DNA of 64,000 nt from Paraphoma chrysanthemicola (GCA_020744225.1 JAGMWG010000007.1:558001-622000), one strand, 5' to 3'; shown: positions 20,301 to 32,647, numbered from the stretch's first letter. Notes: generated by a model from the sequence alone, not told the origin. Made by a program: numbers and translations.

Positions 20301-21622
20301 TTACTGCGATGCGCACTGTACGCGCTCGGCACCGGGGTGCATGTCGTCGTCCTCGTCGTCCATGCCAGCCATTCCGCGAGCACGTTGTGATTCCCGGGTT
20401 GGGTCGACGGTCTCGAGTGTGAAGTCCTCGGTCATAGCGTCTGGCGGGGGTAGGGAATCGGCAACCTTGCGGGGCGGCAGCACGGACTCTAGGGCACGGA
20501 TCTGCTCTGGGGTCATTGGGCCATCCTCGTTGCCCAGTCGCTCGGGGAACTTGACGTCGAATTGAATGTAAAGGTTGCCATGGTCGTGGTGACGGTACGA
20601 AGGCATACCCTGGCCACGGATGACCTTGACCTCGCCGGGGCTGATGCACTCGCCAGGAATGATGTCGACAGTCAACCACCGCTCGTCGAGGTGCTCAATG
20701 TGGAGTTGCCCACCAGCAAGTGCGGTCAATAGGTCAATCTCAGCATGGTAGAAAAGGTCGTCGTCTTTGCGCTGGAAGCGGTTGTGAGGCTTCTGCTCGA
20801 TCTCGAAAACGACATCGCCCGGCTCGACGCCGGGCAACTGGTCACCTTCGCCACGGAACTCGATCTTGTGGCCGCTCCTAACGCCGCGGTCGACGTGGAC
20901 GTGGAGGACCTTGCGCTCGATGATGGTCTTCTTGCCGTTGCACTGCTTGCATCGGTCCTTATCGCGGATGATCTCACCCTCTCCCTGGCAGTCGGGGCAG
21001 ACAGTCTGGAAGCGCTGGATCATGGGGCCCATTTGCCTCATCATGTGCTTCATACCACGTCCATCGCAGCCTGCACACTTCTTGACAGCACCCTCTTTGC
21101 CGCCAACGCCGTGGCACTTTGGGCAGATGACAGACTTCTGCAGCGCGAGCTTGGAGACCTTGCCGCGGTAGATATCCTCGAGCGAGACCTTGTGGACGTG
21201 TGAGATTGTGCGCGCCTTCTTTGGTCCTTGCTCTCGGCCTCCGCCCATGCCGCCGCCGAACATGCCTCCGAATGGGCCTCCGCCGCCACCAAAGAACTGC
21301 GCAAACAGATCCTCGGCAGCCATGCCGCCGCCGGCACCGCCCTGCTCAAGGCCTTCCTCGCCATACTGGTCGTATAATTGGCGCTTTTGCGGATCTGAGA
21401 GGACTTCGTAGGCATGTGAGAGGTCCTTGAACTTGTCGGCGGCTTCGGGGTTGTGGGCGTTCTTATCGGGATGCCATTTTAGTGCACCCTTCTTGTACGC
21501 GGACTTGAGCTGTGCGTCTGAGGCATCGGGCGCAACCTGGGTAGGATTAACATTGCGCCTGGGAGAGTAATCTAGACTTTACGTACCCCGAGAATTTCGT
21601 AGAACTTGGTATCTTTTACCAT
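20301..21622 (-). CDS. Type I DnaJ/Hsp40 co-chaperone (Ydj1/Mas5-like) with CaaX box
   Basis: Exon 1 (21622-21587, encoding MVKDTKFYEILG) is joined over a 50-nt intron (gtacgt...acccag) to exon 2 (21536-20301), giving 423 residues. Domains in order: J domain with the HPD motif (ALKWHPDKNAHNPEAADKF, residues about 30-40), a Gly/Phe-rich linker (FFGGGGGPFGGMFGG), four CxxCxGxG zinc-binding repeats (CPKCHGVG, CAGCDGRG, CPDCQGEG, CKQCNGKK), then the substrate-binding C-terminal domains. The last four residues are CASQ, a farnesylation-type CaaX box identical to that of yeast Ydj1. This points to a cytosolic, membrane-associated Hsp70 partner that folds and delivers precursor proteins. Length and architecture match the family. 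It is divergent from the cytosine deaminase gene. Confidence 0.95.
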
Positions 21623-22410
21623 TGTCGCGGTTGCGGACTGTGTGGTGGGAGAGACGAGGGGCTAGCGGGGCCGCAAAAGTTGTGTTGAGGGGTTGTCGAG
21701 GTTACTGTGGGTGGTCTGGAGTGCGCGCAAGGGCGATTTATTGTCTGGTCGCTGCTGCTGTTAGCGTCTCCGTTTTCTCCCATGGTTTGCTCTCACCAAG
21801 CCGAGCGTCAGCCTGGTGGAAGCGGCGCGTTTGTTCTACGCCGCAGAGAGTCGAGAATGGCGCTTACCGATAGTCGCCGCAGAGGTAGCAGCTGCAAAGT
21901 GTGAGTCGACAAGTGACTCTAATTAGCGGGTGCAGGTGGTTTGTTTTGTTCAACGGCAGTCAAAGGCGAATGCTTGTGGACTTTAAAAGTAGTCAACCGG
22001 GATGTTGCAAATGCACCGGCTGCGCCGAGCTACAGAAGTTTCCTTCGGTTTCCACGCCCTTCTATCGCGCCCCAACGGCCTGATGGAGCCTTGCGGCACG
22101 CGTCTGCCTGCGCAAACAACGCGCCCGTCCTCTCGCCATCTGCAGACATGACCGCAACCGATTTCAGAGGCGAGTGCAGCAGGAAAGCGCAAGAAATGCG
22201 GCTCTGGTGGTGTGCAATTCTTAGGAAGCTTCGACGAACCGCGCTACGAGAATGGCGCTAGTTGCCCGATTGGCCGGAAACTCTCGAAGCTTATCGCCGG
22301 CTAGCCGACGCCTCGATTGGCGATGTCGGACCCTGCGTGCTTCGTATGTAATGTCCTAATTGTGACGGGTGCATCATCGAAACTCCAAAATCTTCTCATC
22401 TGCTTTCGCC
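21623..22410. promoter_or_regulatory. Divergent intergenic region between DnaJ and FCY1
   Basis: 788 bp holding both promoters. No gene is supported inside it; a few short frames show no family signal. Confidence 0.35.
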
Positions 22411-22929
22411 ATGTCTACGCAAGATCTCGGGTTCAAAGCAGCCTTGGAGGAAGCCCGTCAAGGCAGCCAGGAGGGCGGTGTGCCCATCGGGTCAGCCTTG
22501 GTGGCTGCAGATGGCAAGATCCTCGGCCAAGGACACAACATGCGCATTCAGAAAGGCAGTGCCACGCTTCACGTGCGTACACACTTCAGCCTCACAGGCA
22601 CAGATCGCAGCTGCTTCGATCTGACACCCTAAAAGGCAGAAATATCCACTTTTGAAAATGCTGGCCGACTGCCTGCCTCGGCTTATCGCGGTGCCACGGT
22701 ATACACGACACTGAGTCCGTGTGATATGTGTACGGGTGCCTGTGTCATGTACAAAGTCAAGAGGGTAGTCATTGGTGAGAACAGGACCTTTGTAGGCGGT
22801 GAGGAATACTTGAAGAGCCGGGGAATTGAGGTCGTCGTGCTCAACGACGACGAATGTCACAGCCTGATGCAAAAATTCATCAAAGAGAAGCCAGAAGATT
22901 GGTACGAGGACATTGGAGAGGACGAGTAG
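22411..22929 (+). CDS. FCY1: Cytosine deaminase
   Basis: Exons 22411-22572 and 22636-22929, intron 63 nt (gtgcgt...aaaag), 151 residues. Cytosine deaminase converts cytosine to uracil in pyrimidine salvage. The protein begins MSTQDLGFKAALEEARQG, then VPIGSALVAADGKILGQGHN. The splice creates the zinc-binding and catalytic motif LH-AE (histidine ligand plus proton-shuttling glutamate), and SPCDMCTGAC supplies the two cysteine ligands (C-x2-C). The C-terminal part, EKPEDWYEDIGEDE, also matches yeast Fcy1, as does the length of about 150 to 160 residues. It is cytosolic. The gene ends 47 bp before the convergent HEM12 gene. Confidence 0.95.
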
Positions 22930-22976
22930 ACAGGGCCATGAATGGATCTACCTAGTTTTGCAGCTCGTCTTTCCGT

Positions 22977-24268
22977 TTAAGATTTTGATGTTAGACGGTG
23001 GATTTCCTCAAAGTAAAATTTGAGATCATCTGGCTTGACGAACGGGGTAATGCCTGCACCTGTCAGCGAATCCATGCAAAAGACATGCGTTTGAACCTAC
23101 CATGACCGAGGTTGGCGATCCACCCCTGCTTGCCGCCTCCAAAGCCTGCAACCATGGCTTCTACTACCTTGGTTATCGACTCATGGGTACCGTACAGAAC
23201 ACCCGGGTCGGCATTTCCTTGCAGCACCTTGCCCTTCGCTCTTGCGATCTGGTATGCTTCGGCTGGGTCATGCAACCAGTCTAGGCCAATTGTGTTGTAG
23301 TTTGTTTCGCACAGGTCGGATAAAGCATACCACGCGCCTTTGGCAAAGACCGTCATCGGCACAGGCTTGAGGCCCTTGGACTCAAGGCGTGAAGGGAGAT
23401 TGTCGGCGATGTAATTAAGGTAGGGGAGCGCGAAGGTCTTGAACGATGCTGGCGAAAGTTCTCCAGCCCATGAATCGAACACTTGGATCATCTGCGGAGC
23501 ATCAGTTTTGCCCAGACAGACTGGTATGGTACTTACCTGCGCGCCAGCTTGCACCTGAAGCGCCAAATATTCCACGCAAAGCTCCGCGATCTTCTTAAGC
23601 AATGCCTTGCTCTCTTCCGGGTATCTGTATATCCAAGTCTTGGTCTGTATGAACATTTTGCTGCCTCCACCCTCTACCATGTAACACAGAAGTGTCCAAG
23701 GAGCGCCGCAGAAGCCGATCAGTGGGACGCGACCCGCAAGCTTCTTCCTCGTAAGAGTGATGGCCTTGTAAACATAGTCTAATGACTCTGCCACATCCAC
23801 CTCCCTGTCGAGAACCTCCTTGTACTGCTTGTCCTCGGGCGTCTGCAGCGGGTCCGGGAAGTGAGGGCCCTTCTTGTCCACCATTATGACCTCCATTCCC
23901 ATTGCTTGTGGGATGACTAGAATATCTGAGAAGATAATGGCAGCATCGATGAGGCCCGCATATCGCTCGATGGGCTGGAGGGTGAGTGTGGACGCAATCT
24001 CGGGGCTGCGGCAGCATTCGAAGAAATCATGGCCGTTTTTTGCTTCGTGATACTCAGGAAGGTACCGCCCAGCTGCATCACATCAGTACAGGAACCAATC
24101 GTGCTATGTGTAAACTCCGCACCTTGTCGCATCACCCATATTGGCGGCCGCTCGACCTTTTCACCTGCAATTGTCAGCGCACATCATAGTGTACGTGAGC
24201 TAGATTTCCACACCTCTCGCGGTCCTCAGAATCAAATCATTCTTGAGCGGTGCAAATTCGTGTGCCAT
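22977..24268 (-). CDS. HEM12: Uroporphyrinogen decarboxylase
   Basis: Five exons on the minus strand: 24268-24214, 24164-24123, 24072-23537, 23491-23101 and 23053-22977; all phases agree and the product is 366 residues, the usual length. The enzyme removes four acetate carboxyl groups from uroporphyrinogen III to give coproporphyrinogen III, the fifth step of haem synthesis, in the cytosol. The signature PPIWVMRQAGRYLPEYHEA spans exons 2 and 3. Further family motifs are YAGLIDAAIIFSDIL, GFCGAPWTLLCYMVEGGGS, FDSWAGELSP, NYNTIGLDWLHDP and LQGNADPGVLYG. It shares a 185-bp divergent promoter with the mitochondrial MutS gene. Confidence 0.95.
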
Positions 24269-24453
24269 TGTTGCTGTGAGAGGTGTAAAACGTGGCAGCG
24301 CTCTTGTTCTCGATCGGAACTTTCGACATTGACGTATTCCGAGAACCCCGCGCTCCACCCGTTGTGGCTACTAACCGCTTCGAGGCGCGTTCCTTGCATG
24401 ACCCGTCGCGCCTTCCTAACTACTACCACTGGGCTCGGCTCTTTGTCTCTGAG
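24269..24453. promoter_or_regulatory. Short shared promoter between HEM12 and MSH1
   Basis: Only 185 bp separate the two start codons, so 5' leaders and promoters of both genes must be packed here. If MSH1 started at the first in-frame ATG upstream (near 24292) the gap would shrink to about 23 bp, which argues for the later start. Confidence 0.5.
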
Positions 24454-27400
24454 ATGGTTTTGGTGCGTGCTGCATCTCACACGCGTCTCAGAGTATTACC
24501 GGCAACCTTAAGTCTTACTTTCCGCACAAGATCGTACAGCTCTATTTCACGCGTTCCCTTTCTCGCGTCGACGCGACCTTTCACGAAACCACGTGCACGG
24601 CGGCCATGGCCAGCGTACAACCATCCCGTTCAGCGTCGGGGCGCAGGGAGCAAGGCTACTGTGAAGCTTGACGATTTGCCGCAGGGCGTTCTTGAGACAA
24701 AAGCATTACCCCCGCAAGATGACGCAGAACCAGACTATCCTCCACTACTGCAGCAAGTCCGCAACAACATGCTCAAGTTCAGCCATTGTGTGCTCCTTAC
24801 ACGTGTCGGGGGCTTTTATGAGCTATACTTCGAACACGCGGATGAGTTTGCTCCGCTGCTGAATCTGCGAAAGTCGAAGAGAAAAACTGTCAAGGGAAGC
24901 AAGAAACCAGCGGTGTCCATGGTAGGTCCTACTTGAAAGCAAAGTTGATTTATGCTCACCTTAACAGGCCGGCTTCCCCGCCTACCAGCTCGATCGTTAT
25001 CTCAAGACACTGGTGCAGGACCTCAACAAGCATGTAGCCATTAGCGACGAGTTCTTGAACGATGCTCCAACAAGGGCAAAGGGTGCAGCTCAATTCACCC
25101 GAAAAGTGTCACGCATTGTCACACCCGGGACCTTGATCGACGAGCATTTCATGGATCCCTGGGAAAATAACTATCTGCTGAGCCTCCACGTCGACCCACA
25201 AGTTCTCAAGAAAGAGAATGCAGTGGCAGAGAGTCCGGGGAGCTCAAGTGTATCTTCGGTTCTAAACCTGCCTCGTACGGAGGTCGGCTTAGCTTGGATC
25301 GACCTGTCAAGTGGAGACTTCCTTACGCAAAGCACCGACATTGCTTCGTTGCCATCGGCAGTTGCTCGCATCAGACCTCGAGAAATAGTCTTGGATAGCA
25401 TATTCCAGGAATCGGAATATTCGCGCATAGTGTCCATTCTTCAAGAGGACGGTCATATCATCACATTTCAGGAGCCTTCTCCCGTACCGCTGACTGTCAA
25501 GGACTGGATACCTATGCTAGCAGATGTCGTGGATGATTTTGACACTGCAAACTTCACACCTGGCGAAGTTGCTGCGGGAGGCTCATTGCTTCACTATGTC
25601 AAGCATCAACTACTCGGCTCCCGCACGAGGTTACAGGCTCCTGTCAGGCACCAGGCTGAGAAATACATGAGCATCGATAAAAACAGCTTACGAGCTCTAG
25701 AGATACGAAGGACAATTCGCGACAGCACCTATGAGGGTAGTCTATTACATTCTTTAAAGAACACCGTTACGAAGAGCGGTACAAGGTTGCTCACGGAGCG
25801 ACTGTGTAAGCTCTCCGCTATGCTCTACATGGCTATTTGCCCGCTAACACAAACAGCGGCCCCATCACTGTCTTTGTCGACAATCAATGATAGGTTGGAC
25901 TTGGTCGAGGAAATGGTTCAGCATCCGCAACTTCGCCAGGACGTAATCGCATTGCTCGAACGGACATTTGACTCACTCCGCTTGGTTACCAAGTTTACCT
26001 ACGGGCGGGGAGATGCCGATGACCTGATGGAACTTTCTAAGACAATTTTTACTACCTCCGACATTACCAGCTGTCTTCGAAAGCACATATCCTCAAGAAT
26101 GGCGATACCAAGTGGCAACACAGAAGATCCGTCCCGTTTGCGCAAACGACAGGGTATCGAGGCACTGGAACGGCGGTTCAATTTGATACAGCCCTTGGAA
26201 TTGGCGCAGCACATTCAAGATGCCATCGATGAGGACGGCCTTTCTGAGTATCATAGGAGGCAAGACGAGGAGGCAGGTGAAATGTCGAATTTGGCTCAAG
26301 ATGTGCTAGGTCGAGAAGCCGGGGAGGAAGATCTGAAGGAGATACCACAGCGGATTCAGCCAAAACCTCACATGATCGTGGGCTCCTTCAAAAGCGCAAC
26401 AGATGGTCGAGAGGATGTACACATCATGAAGCGCCATGCAAGTCCTTCGCTCATTCGACTGCACGACTCGCTAGACTCCATGGCCCAGGAGAAAGCAAAG
26501 CTAGAGCAGGAACTTCGTCGTAATCTAGGCGCTGAAAGTCTAACATTGAAGTGGACGCCAAATCTTGCTCACATCGCTCATGTGAAAGGCAAGGATGCAT
26601 CGCGTACTACGACTCACTACCCAAAGAGTTTGAGTAGCAGTAAATCGACGCGAACTTTTCAGGTCCCAGAATGGACACAATTGGGAGCACAAATGGATGA
26701 GACCCGATTCCGCATTCGCAGCGAAGAACAGCGAGTCCTCAGTGAGCTGCGCGAAGGTGTTGTGCGAAATCTCGTCAAGCTGCGCCGAAATGCCTCAGTG
26801 CTCGATGAGTTGGATGTCGCATGTTCGTTCGCCCTGCTCGCGTTGGAGAAGAATTTTGTGCGCCCCATACTGAACGCTGGCACATCGCACAATATTGTCG
26901 GAGGACGACACCCAGTGGTTGAGACGAGTCTAAGTGACCAAGGCCGCCTTTTTGCTCCGAACGACTGCGTCCTGGGCGACAGCGAACGCATCTGGCTGAT
27001 CACTGGACCGAACATGGCAGGCAAGAGTACATACCTCCGTCAAAACGCCCTCATCTCCATTCTCGCCCAAACAGGCTCTTTCGTACCTGCAGAATATGCG
27101 GAAATTGGACTGGTAGACAAGATATTCAGCCGAGTTGGATCCGCAGACAATCTCTACCAGGACCAGTCTACGTTCATGGTGGAGATGCTGGAAACCGCCC
27201 AAATCCTCAGAGAGGCGACGCCTCGCTCGTTCATTATCATGGACGAGGTGGGCAGAGGGACAACACCCGAGGATGGCATTGCCGTCAGCTACGCCTGTCT
27301 CCACCATCTCTACCATGTTAACCAATGTCGCACGTTGTTCGCAACACATTTTCATGTACTTGCGGACATGACGAAAGGCTTTGAGAAGCTAGGCTGCTAC

Positions 27401-27704
27401 TGCAATGACGTACAAGAAGAACCAGACGGCAGATTCTCATATGTGCATCGTCTGAAGAAGGGAGTCAATCGAGAGAGCCATGCCCTCAAAGTTGCCAGAG
27501 TTGCAGGTAAGGACATTGTTTCAAATCCTTATAGTGATGACACTAATCAAACCAGGGCTACCTGAAGCTGCTGTGGCGGTAGCTGCTCAAGTCTTGAAGC
27601 AGCTCAAACCTGCCGGTTCGAGCCAACGAAATAGCAAAGTGCAAGCTAGCTCTACCACTTCCTCAACCGGCCGGACTGGACCTCTCAAAGTCCGAAAATC
27701 GTAG
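24454..27704 (+). CDS. MSH1: Mitochondrial DNA mismatch repair protein Msh1 (MutS homologue)
   Basis: Exons 24454-24921, 24968-25805, 25857-27506 and 27556-27704 give 1034 residues. The start at 24454 was chosen because MVLVRAASHTRLRVLPATLS, with many Arg and no acidic residues, looks like a mitochondrial presequence. The mismatch-recognition motif GGFYEL lies near residue 130. The clamp and lever regions follow (GTRLLTERL, INDRLDLVEEM). The ATPase has Walker A TGPNMAGKSTYLRQNA, FMVEMLETAQIL, Walker B IIMDEVGRGTTPEDG and the conserved ATHFH. The last exon carries GLPEAAVAVAAQVLKQL, the end of the MutS core, plus a short Ser/Thr-rich tail. Msh1 maintains mitochondrial DNA. The second intron is a multiple of three and so reads open. 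Confidence 0.95.
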
Positions 27705-28635
27705 CTTTTTTTTGGGTAGCAGTCGTACATGGTCGCTGTTGCTGTTTGTTCTGTTGTATGATACCCCAATTCACACTCTGCTCTGCTTGCCTAAGACGGT
27801 CTGGGTACGTTCGTCTTGTATCAACTTCGCTTATTGCGACAGATTGATAAGTTTGAACCATCATCCGGGTCATGGTGGATCACGTGACATATTGGCCTTT
27901 AGACTTCATTACCTCCCGACGCTCGCACACCCTCAGCCGAGTTGCGCGAGCGACCTCTGCATATTCTGCTAGACCTGAGACATTGTTACTAGATTCGCGG
28001 GTGGCTGCATGCGCTTAGCTCAACCAGCGCACCTGAATGGTGGCAGCGCGAAGCGAATTGCCATCATACGATTGCTTGCATATCTAGGTCAAGCTGCCGT
28101 GTTTCACGAACGCCGCCATTGGCCAGGTACCATACTTAACAACATGGGTTGACGTATAAAGCCCAAACCAGGTACTCGCAATGCTCAACGGCTCCCGAGC
28201 AGTCTCAATCGTGGTCAGAAGCTCTGCAAGAGTAGTATTTAAGTTTAATTCAGGATCCCGTTACCTTTTCTTGATTCACAGAAAATGCCCAATGACCTAC
28301 CTACTCAGCAATCGGCTACCGCATAGGGACTTCGATACTGCTTCCGTGGCACACAATTTCTCCGACACCCCTGTCCTTGCCTATTAACAGGTCAAGCCAG
28401 CACGAGCTGTCCATCCCCAGTCTAGCGGGATGCGCTTCAAGTACCTCGTGCTACACTCCGCGCAGCTGCTGCGCGACACTCGATAAACCCGCATTGATGC
28501 TCGCGCGCAACGTTGTCTTCTGAACTTCGTATCACCTGCTACCCCACATTGTTGTTTCGTTGACTCACTTCTCGTGTTCCATTGTCTCTTCAATTCCTCT
28601 TCCCATCGTAACATCTGTAACTGCAAGTTGTCATT
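27705..28635. other. Intergenic region
   Basis: 931 bp holding the 3' end of MSH1 and the promoter and leader of the next gene. The last about 90 bases before 28636 are rich in C and T, as in fungal leaders. No gene seen. A stretch near 28010-28060 (gcgcttagctcaaccagcgc) recalls a tRNA D-arm, but no cloverleaf can be drawn. Confidence 0.35.
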
Positions 28636-30123
28636 ATGGGCGAACAAGTCAAAGCTACCCCACCATCATCCGATGCCCCTCCTTCCTATCCTGACGCGGT
28701 CGAGGTTTCCCCACACATTACGCTTCAGGCGCCATTGTCGCGACGAGGCAAAGGACCTGGCCTGGTGTTGGTTTTGGATCATTATGCGCTGACGGAGAAG
28801 AGTGAGAAACATTTGGATCCGCCGCCGCTGCAGAAATGGGCGGAAGAAGGGTTCGCGGTCGTGCAGTTACTCGTTCCGGGCAAGGTGGAAGATGGTGGGG
28901 AGTTTCCGCTGCAGAAGGCACTCAGAGTCTTGAAAGAGTGTGAGGCGTGCGAGTTCGAGAAGGGTGTTGGGCTGATATGTAAGAGACGTTTCATCTTTCA
29001 TCACTGCCATTGCAACAACACCAGACAATTTGGACTATACGAAGATATAAATTGCGAGAACAACACCAGAGTCTGACTAGTTTCTAGCCTACCTCTCTCG
29101 CATACCGCTCTACATCGAAGAATCCGCCTACGTCTCCCCGGATGTCAAAGCACTAGTATCCTACGGAGGCAAGAAATTCACAACACTCTCTCAACCCGCT
29201 GCCACACTCCCGCCACAACTAATCCACATGCCCGGACCCCACGTCGCGCGACGCGAGTCCATCTCAATCGTCCCGGACTCGCAGACCAGCAAGCCGTTCG
29301 AAGGAAGCGTCAAGACCTACCGATACGACGACGCCAAGAAGGACTCAGGCTGGGCCCTCCCAGCCGACGAAGACTATCACAAGACAAGCGCAGGTATCGC
29401 TCACACCCGAAGTCTAGGATTCCTGAAAAAGCACCTGGACGGCCCGTGGTTCGATCTCGAAGCCGTATGGGACGAGCATTGCAAATACGAATTCGGCGAG
29501 CGCGACGTCGAAAAGACCATGGCGACAATGGTAGCGCAGCCATACGTTAACCACATTCCTACCATGACGTACGTGTTCCCCAAACACCTTCCTTCAGTGC
29601 ATCATATCGAGAGAAGATAGACACTATACTAATCCACATCAATAGTGGCGGCATAGGCAAAGACCACCTAACATCCTTCTACACACACCACTTCATCTTC
29701 TCCAACCCACCCGACACTGCCCTCTCCCTCGTCTCCCGCACCGTCGGCACAGACCGCATCATCGACGAATTCGTCTTCAGCCTAACACACACGCAAGAAG
29801 TCCCCTGGCTGATCCCAGGCATTCCGCCCACGGGCAAGAAGCTCGAAATCCCGTTCACTAGCGTCGTGGGCCTGCGTGGCGATCGTCTGTGCCATGAACA
29901 TATCTCGTGGGATCAGGCGACGGTGCTGAAGCAGCTGGACTTGTTGCCGGAGTATGTGCCTTTCAAAGGCGAGATTGATGGCAAGGCACCGGAGAGCGGG
30001 AAGAGGTTTGAAGTCAAACTGCCGGTGGTGGGTGTCGAGGGGAGTAGGAAGTTGGTGGATGAAGGGTGCGAGGAGAGCAATGCGTTGATTGGGACGAATT
30101 GGAGAGTTGTGGACGATGTATGA
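28636..30123 (+). CDS. Dienelactone-hydrolase-like protein with C-terminal SnoaL/NTF2-like domain
   Basis: Exons 28636-28978, 29088-29568 and 29646-30123 give 433 residues; introns are 109 and 77 nt. The N-terminal half resembles a degenerate alpha/beta-hydrolase of the dienelactone hydrolase type (GKGPGLVLVLDHYALTEKS, WAEEGFAVVQLLVPGKV). The place where the nucleophile elbow G-x-C/S-x-G is expected reads GLISYLSRIP, so the catalytic residue seems to be missing. The C-terminal half has YTHHFIFSNPP, VGTDRIIDEFVFSLTHTQEV, VVGLRGDRLCHEHISWDQAT and LDLLPEYVPF, a pattern of fungal SnoaL-like (NTF2-fold) proteins annotated as carboxymethylenebutenolidase-related. No signal peptide. Reaction unknown; the C-terminal domain may be the functional part. 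The acceptor of intron 1 was chosen for phase. Confidence 0.8.
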
Positions 30124-30411
30124 GTGTGCGAGAGCAATGTGTGTGTGGGAACAGTGAGATTTTTGGAGTTTTGGGATTGGGATCGGGATGGGTGTGGGAG
30201 GTATCTGTATTATGACTGCACAAGGGAAATGAGAAGAAATGCGAAGCATGTAAGCCTTCTTAAACTTCTATTCGTAAATTTATGACGAACGTGTACTGAT
30301 GCCCAAGTCTAGATCCAGTATTATAGCGACATATGGCAAGATACATCTGCTCCTGACATATTCGCAAATTTTCTTCTCCTCTTCAACAAACCCAATCTTA
30401 TCTTCTGCTCC

Positions 30412-31128
30412 TCACTTCTCCGCCTCTTTCACCCTCTCAAACATAGTCCCCTCAATCCTCACACCCCGAATCTTCCCCATCTTGACATCAAACGCCACCA
30501 ACCTATTCTCAAGCGCCACCAGCCCCATAGCCTGCAAATCCTTATTCATCTCCGTCTCCTCGTGCGTAGCGCCGCTGACACGGAACTGCGGGACGCCGTT
30601 AATAGCGAGGTAAAGCAAGGAGGTTATCGTCGTTGCTGCAAATGTGGAAGCAGTCATGGTGAGCTGGCTGGTAGCCGTCAGCGTTGGCGCTGATTTCGGA
30701 GGAGGATAAGGACTTTGTCTGTTGGCTTTCTTTAATGCAGTCACAGATTTGAGTGCAGACCTGCCTGTACGCGGTTTCGGTTTCGTTTGCGGAGTCACTT
30801 GTGGAACTGCCTGGGGCAGGGCCGAAGGAGCTGTTTCGGGTACTGCTGGGGCCACTGTCTGGACAGCTGTCTCAGTAACTGCTTCTAGCGATTTCTCGAC
30901 GGTCCTTGTGGGCGTGCTTTTATTCCATTTGGACTTGCTGGCGGTCATGGGTTTCGCGAACATGGCGCCAGGGTAAGTGATGTAGAGATTGTTCTTGATC
31001 AAAGCGATGGTGATTGTCGTATTGGTTTTAGGCGCTTGGAAGGTGCCGACGTATTTGCGCAGAATGGCGGATGGTGTTGGGTCCGGGATGTGGGATGGTA
31101 GTGGTTCCGGGGTTTTATAGTTGACCAT
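30412..31128 (-). CDS. Hypothetical protein, intact paralogue of the TAG-interrupted locus at 4545-4928
   Basis: Single exon, 238 residues. The N-terminal part SAILRKYVGTFQAPKTNT, then ITIALIKNNLYITYPG, and the C-terminal part INGVPQFRVSGATHEETEMN, then KMGKIRGVRIEGTMFERV, look like two halves of one small beta-rich domain. They are separated by a low-complexity insert rich in Pro, Thr, Ala and Lys (residues about 75-150), which the paralogue at 4.9 kb lacks. The pattern vaguely recalls the C-terminal domain of fungal beta-lactamase-like proteins. No signal peptide or membrane helix. Function unknown. Its main value is as the reference that shows what the TAG at 4644-4646 replaced: a CAG codon at 30534-30532. 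Confidence 0.65.
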   Translation of the reverse strand: MVNYKTPEPLPSHIPDPTPSAILRKYVGTFQAPKTNTTITIALIKNNLYITYPGAMFAKPMTASKSKWNKSTPTRTVEKSLEAVTETAVQTVAPAVPETAPSALPQAVPQVTPQTKPKPRTGRSALKSVTALKKANRQSPYPPPKSAPTLTATSQLTMTASTFAATTITSLLYLAINGVPQFRVSGATHEETEMNKDLQAMGLVALENRLVAFDVKMGKIRGVRIEGTMFERVKEAEK

Positions 31129-32647
31129 TGTGGATTCCGTGCTGGGATTTCAACGGCGCTGGTAGTATTGGACTCTGGAGAGAAAACTTCGCACGGATAT
31201 TGGAGTCGAAGTGGACGCAAAATTAAGAAAGTGATACTCGAGAGAGTGTGATCCTGGATTGGGATACAATAGCAGCAGCAGCAACAAAAGTATTTGGTCG
31301 CCCATCACCACCTTTCACTCACACTCTCGCTCGCATAGCGTCATACTGCACGTACGTCGATCCCTCTCTCAAGCTTCGTCACTCCAAACCGAGCTCGATG
31401 ACCAAAAGGCCACCTTGATTTGCACAATACAGGTGACCTGAGCTGGAGAAGGACTGCACCTAGCTACTCCATGCTCAAAGTCTGACACCTGCGGGCAAGA
31501 ACAAAGTTAAAGATCCCACCAAAGCTCCGGGCATCAGGTTACACGCCGGCGTGTTCCGTCTACGTGTCTTTTGTTGGTTGCTCAGGCTTACCGAAAGCTT
31601 GCTTGGTCGGACTAGCGTGGCTCAAGTACTGTCGCCGCAGCGCGATGCTAGCGACAGAATCGCGCGCATATGTGGTCCTCCGCTGCGAGAATCGTGCTGC
31701 TCATCCAAATGTGTCTGCGGGGCGCAGCTTGACTTGCAAGGGCGCTGGGTGGGGCGGACATAATGCATTTGGCGCGCGTGAACGGGACGAATGCCACTAG
31801 ATGAGTGTGGATGGCGTTGTGAAGGGTATACCGGCTGTTACCTTGGGGGCAGATGCGGTTGAGGTAGTCGTCTGTTCACAAGAAATAGTGGAAGAAAGTG
31901 GAGATTTATATCGGGAAAGATTAGCGCCAATAGGAGATTGACTAGTGCTCATCTCTTTGGCCAGGTTTGGAAGAGTGAGCGTCACAACACGTGAGTGATT
32001 GCTTAGTGCAAACACGATTATCACCTTAGTGTGTCACTGGTACCTGTAGATGAAATTTTTACCATAGATAGGTACATGACAAATTCTGCGGTCACCTAAA
32101 GCACGCAAAGGCATATCGTGGAGCTGGAAGAGCTTAAAGCCTACCTGGATCTTTTGAGTAATGACATAGCTTAAGTGACTTTATACCTCACTGTGTAATG
32201 GAAGGAGTACATGGAACCGTGCCTATATCCAGTAAACAATAACATGAAACCAACTGCGTGGTATATAAGACTTCAGTACACTATCATGCATGTCTAGACG
32301 AATTGTATCCTCTGACCTTCCCAAATTCATCGGTACAGTGTGAAACATATACGAAGTGTTCAAATTCATCAGCCAAAGCAGACTGTACAAGCCAGCTGTA
32401 TTTAGGGGCTGGCAGATATGCTATAGTAAAAGGGGCTGGCGGAAAGGCAGTAGTGCGAAGGGTGGGAAGATCTGTACGAGGACTCCACATGACGGTGGAA
32501 CATTTATGCTCCACCGATGTATGTTGCTTCTCTCATCATAGGACGCAATCCCTCCACGAATACACAGTGAGGCTATATCAAATAGACCAATATTGCTATC
32601 GTATCTCCACTTGACGCCATAATCATCCCACCCTATATTCCGCGCCC
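31129..32647. other. Intergenic region, no gene supported
   Basis: 1.5 kb. A short (agc)4 run occurs near 31271. The minus-strand frame 32284-32490 starts with ATG and reads rather protein-like, but has no recognisable domain and no splice partner. Nothing else noted. Confidence 0.3.

Noticed and set aside
28000..28080. tRNA D-arm-like string gcgcttagctcaaccagcgc
   Set aside because: No T-arm or acceptor pairing at the needed distance.
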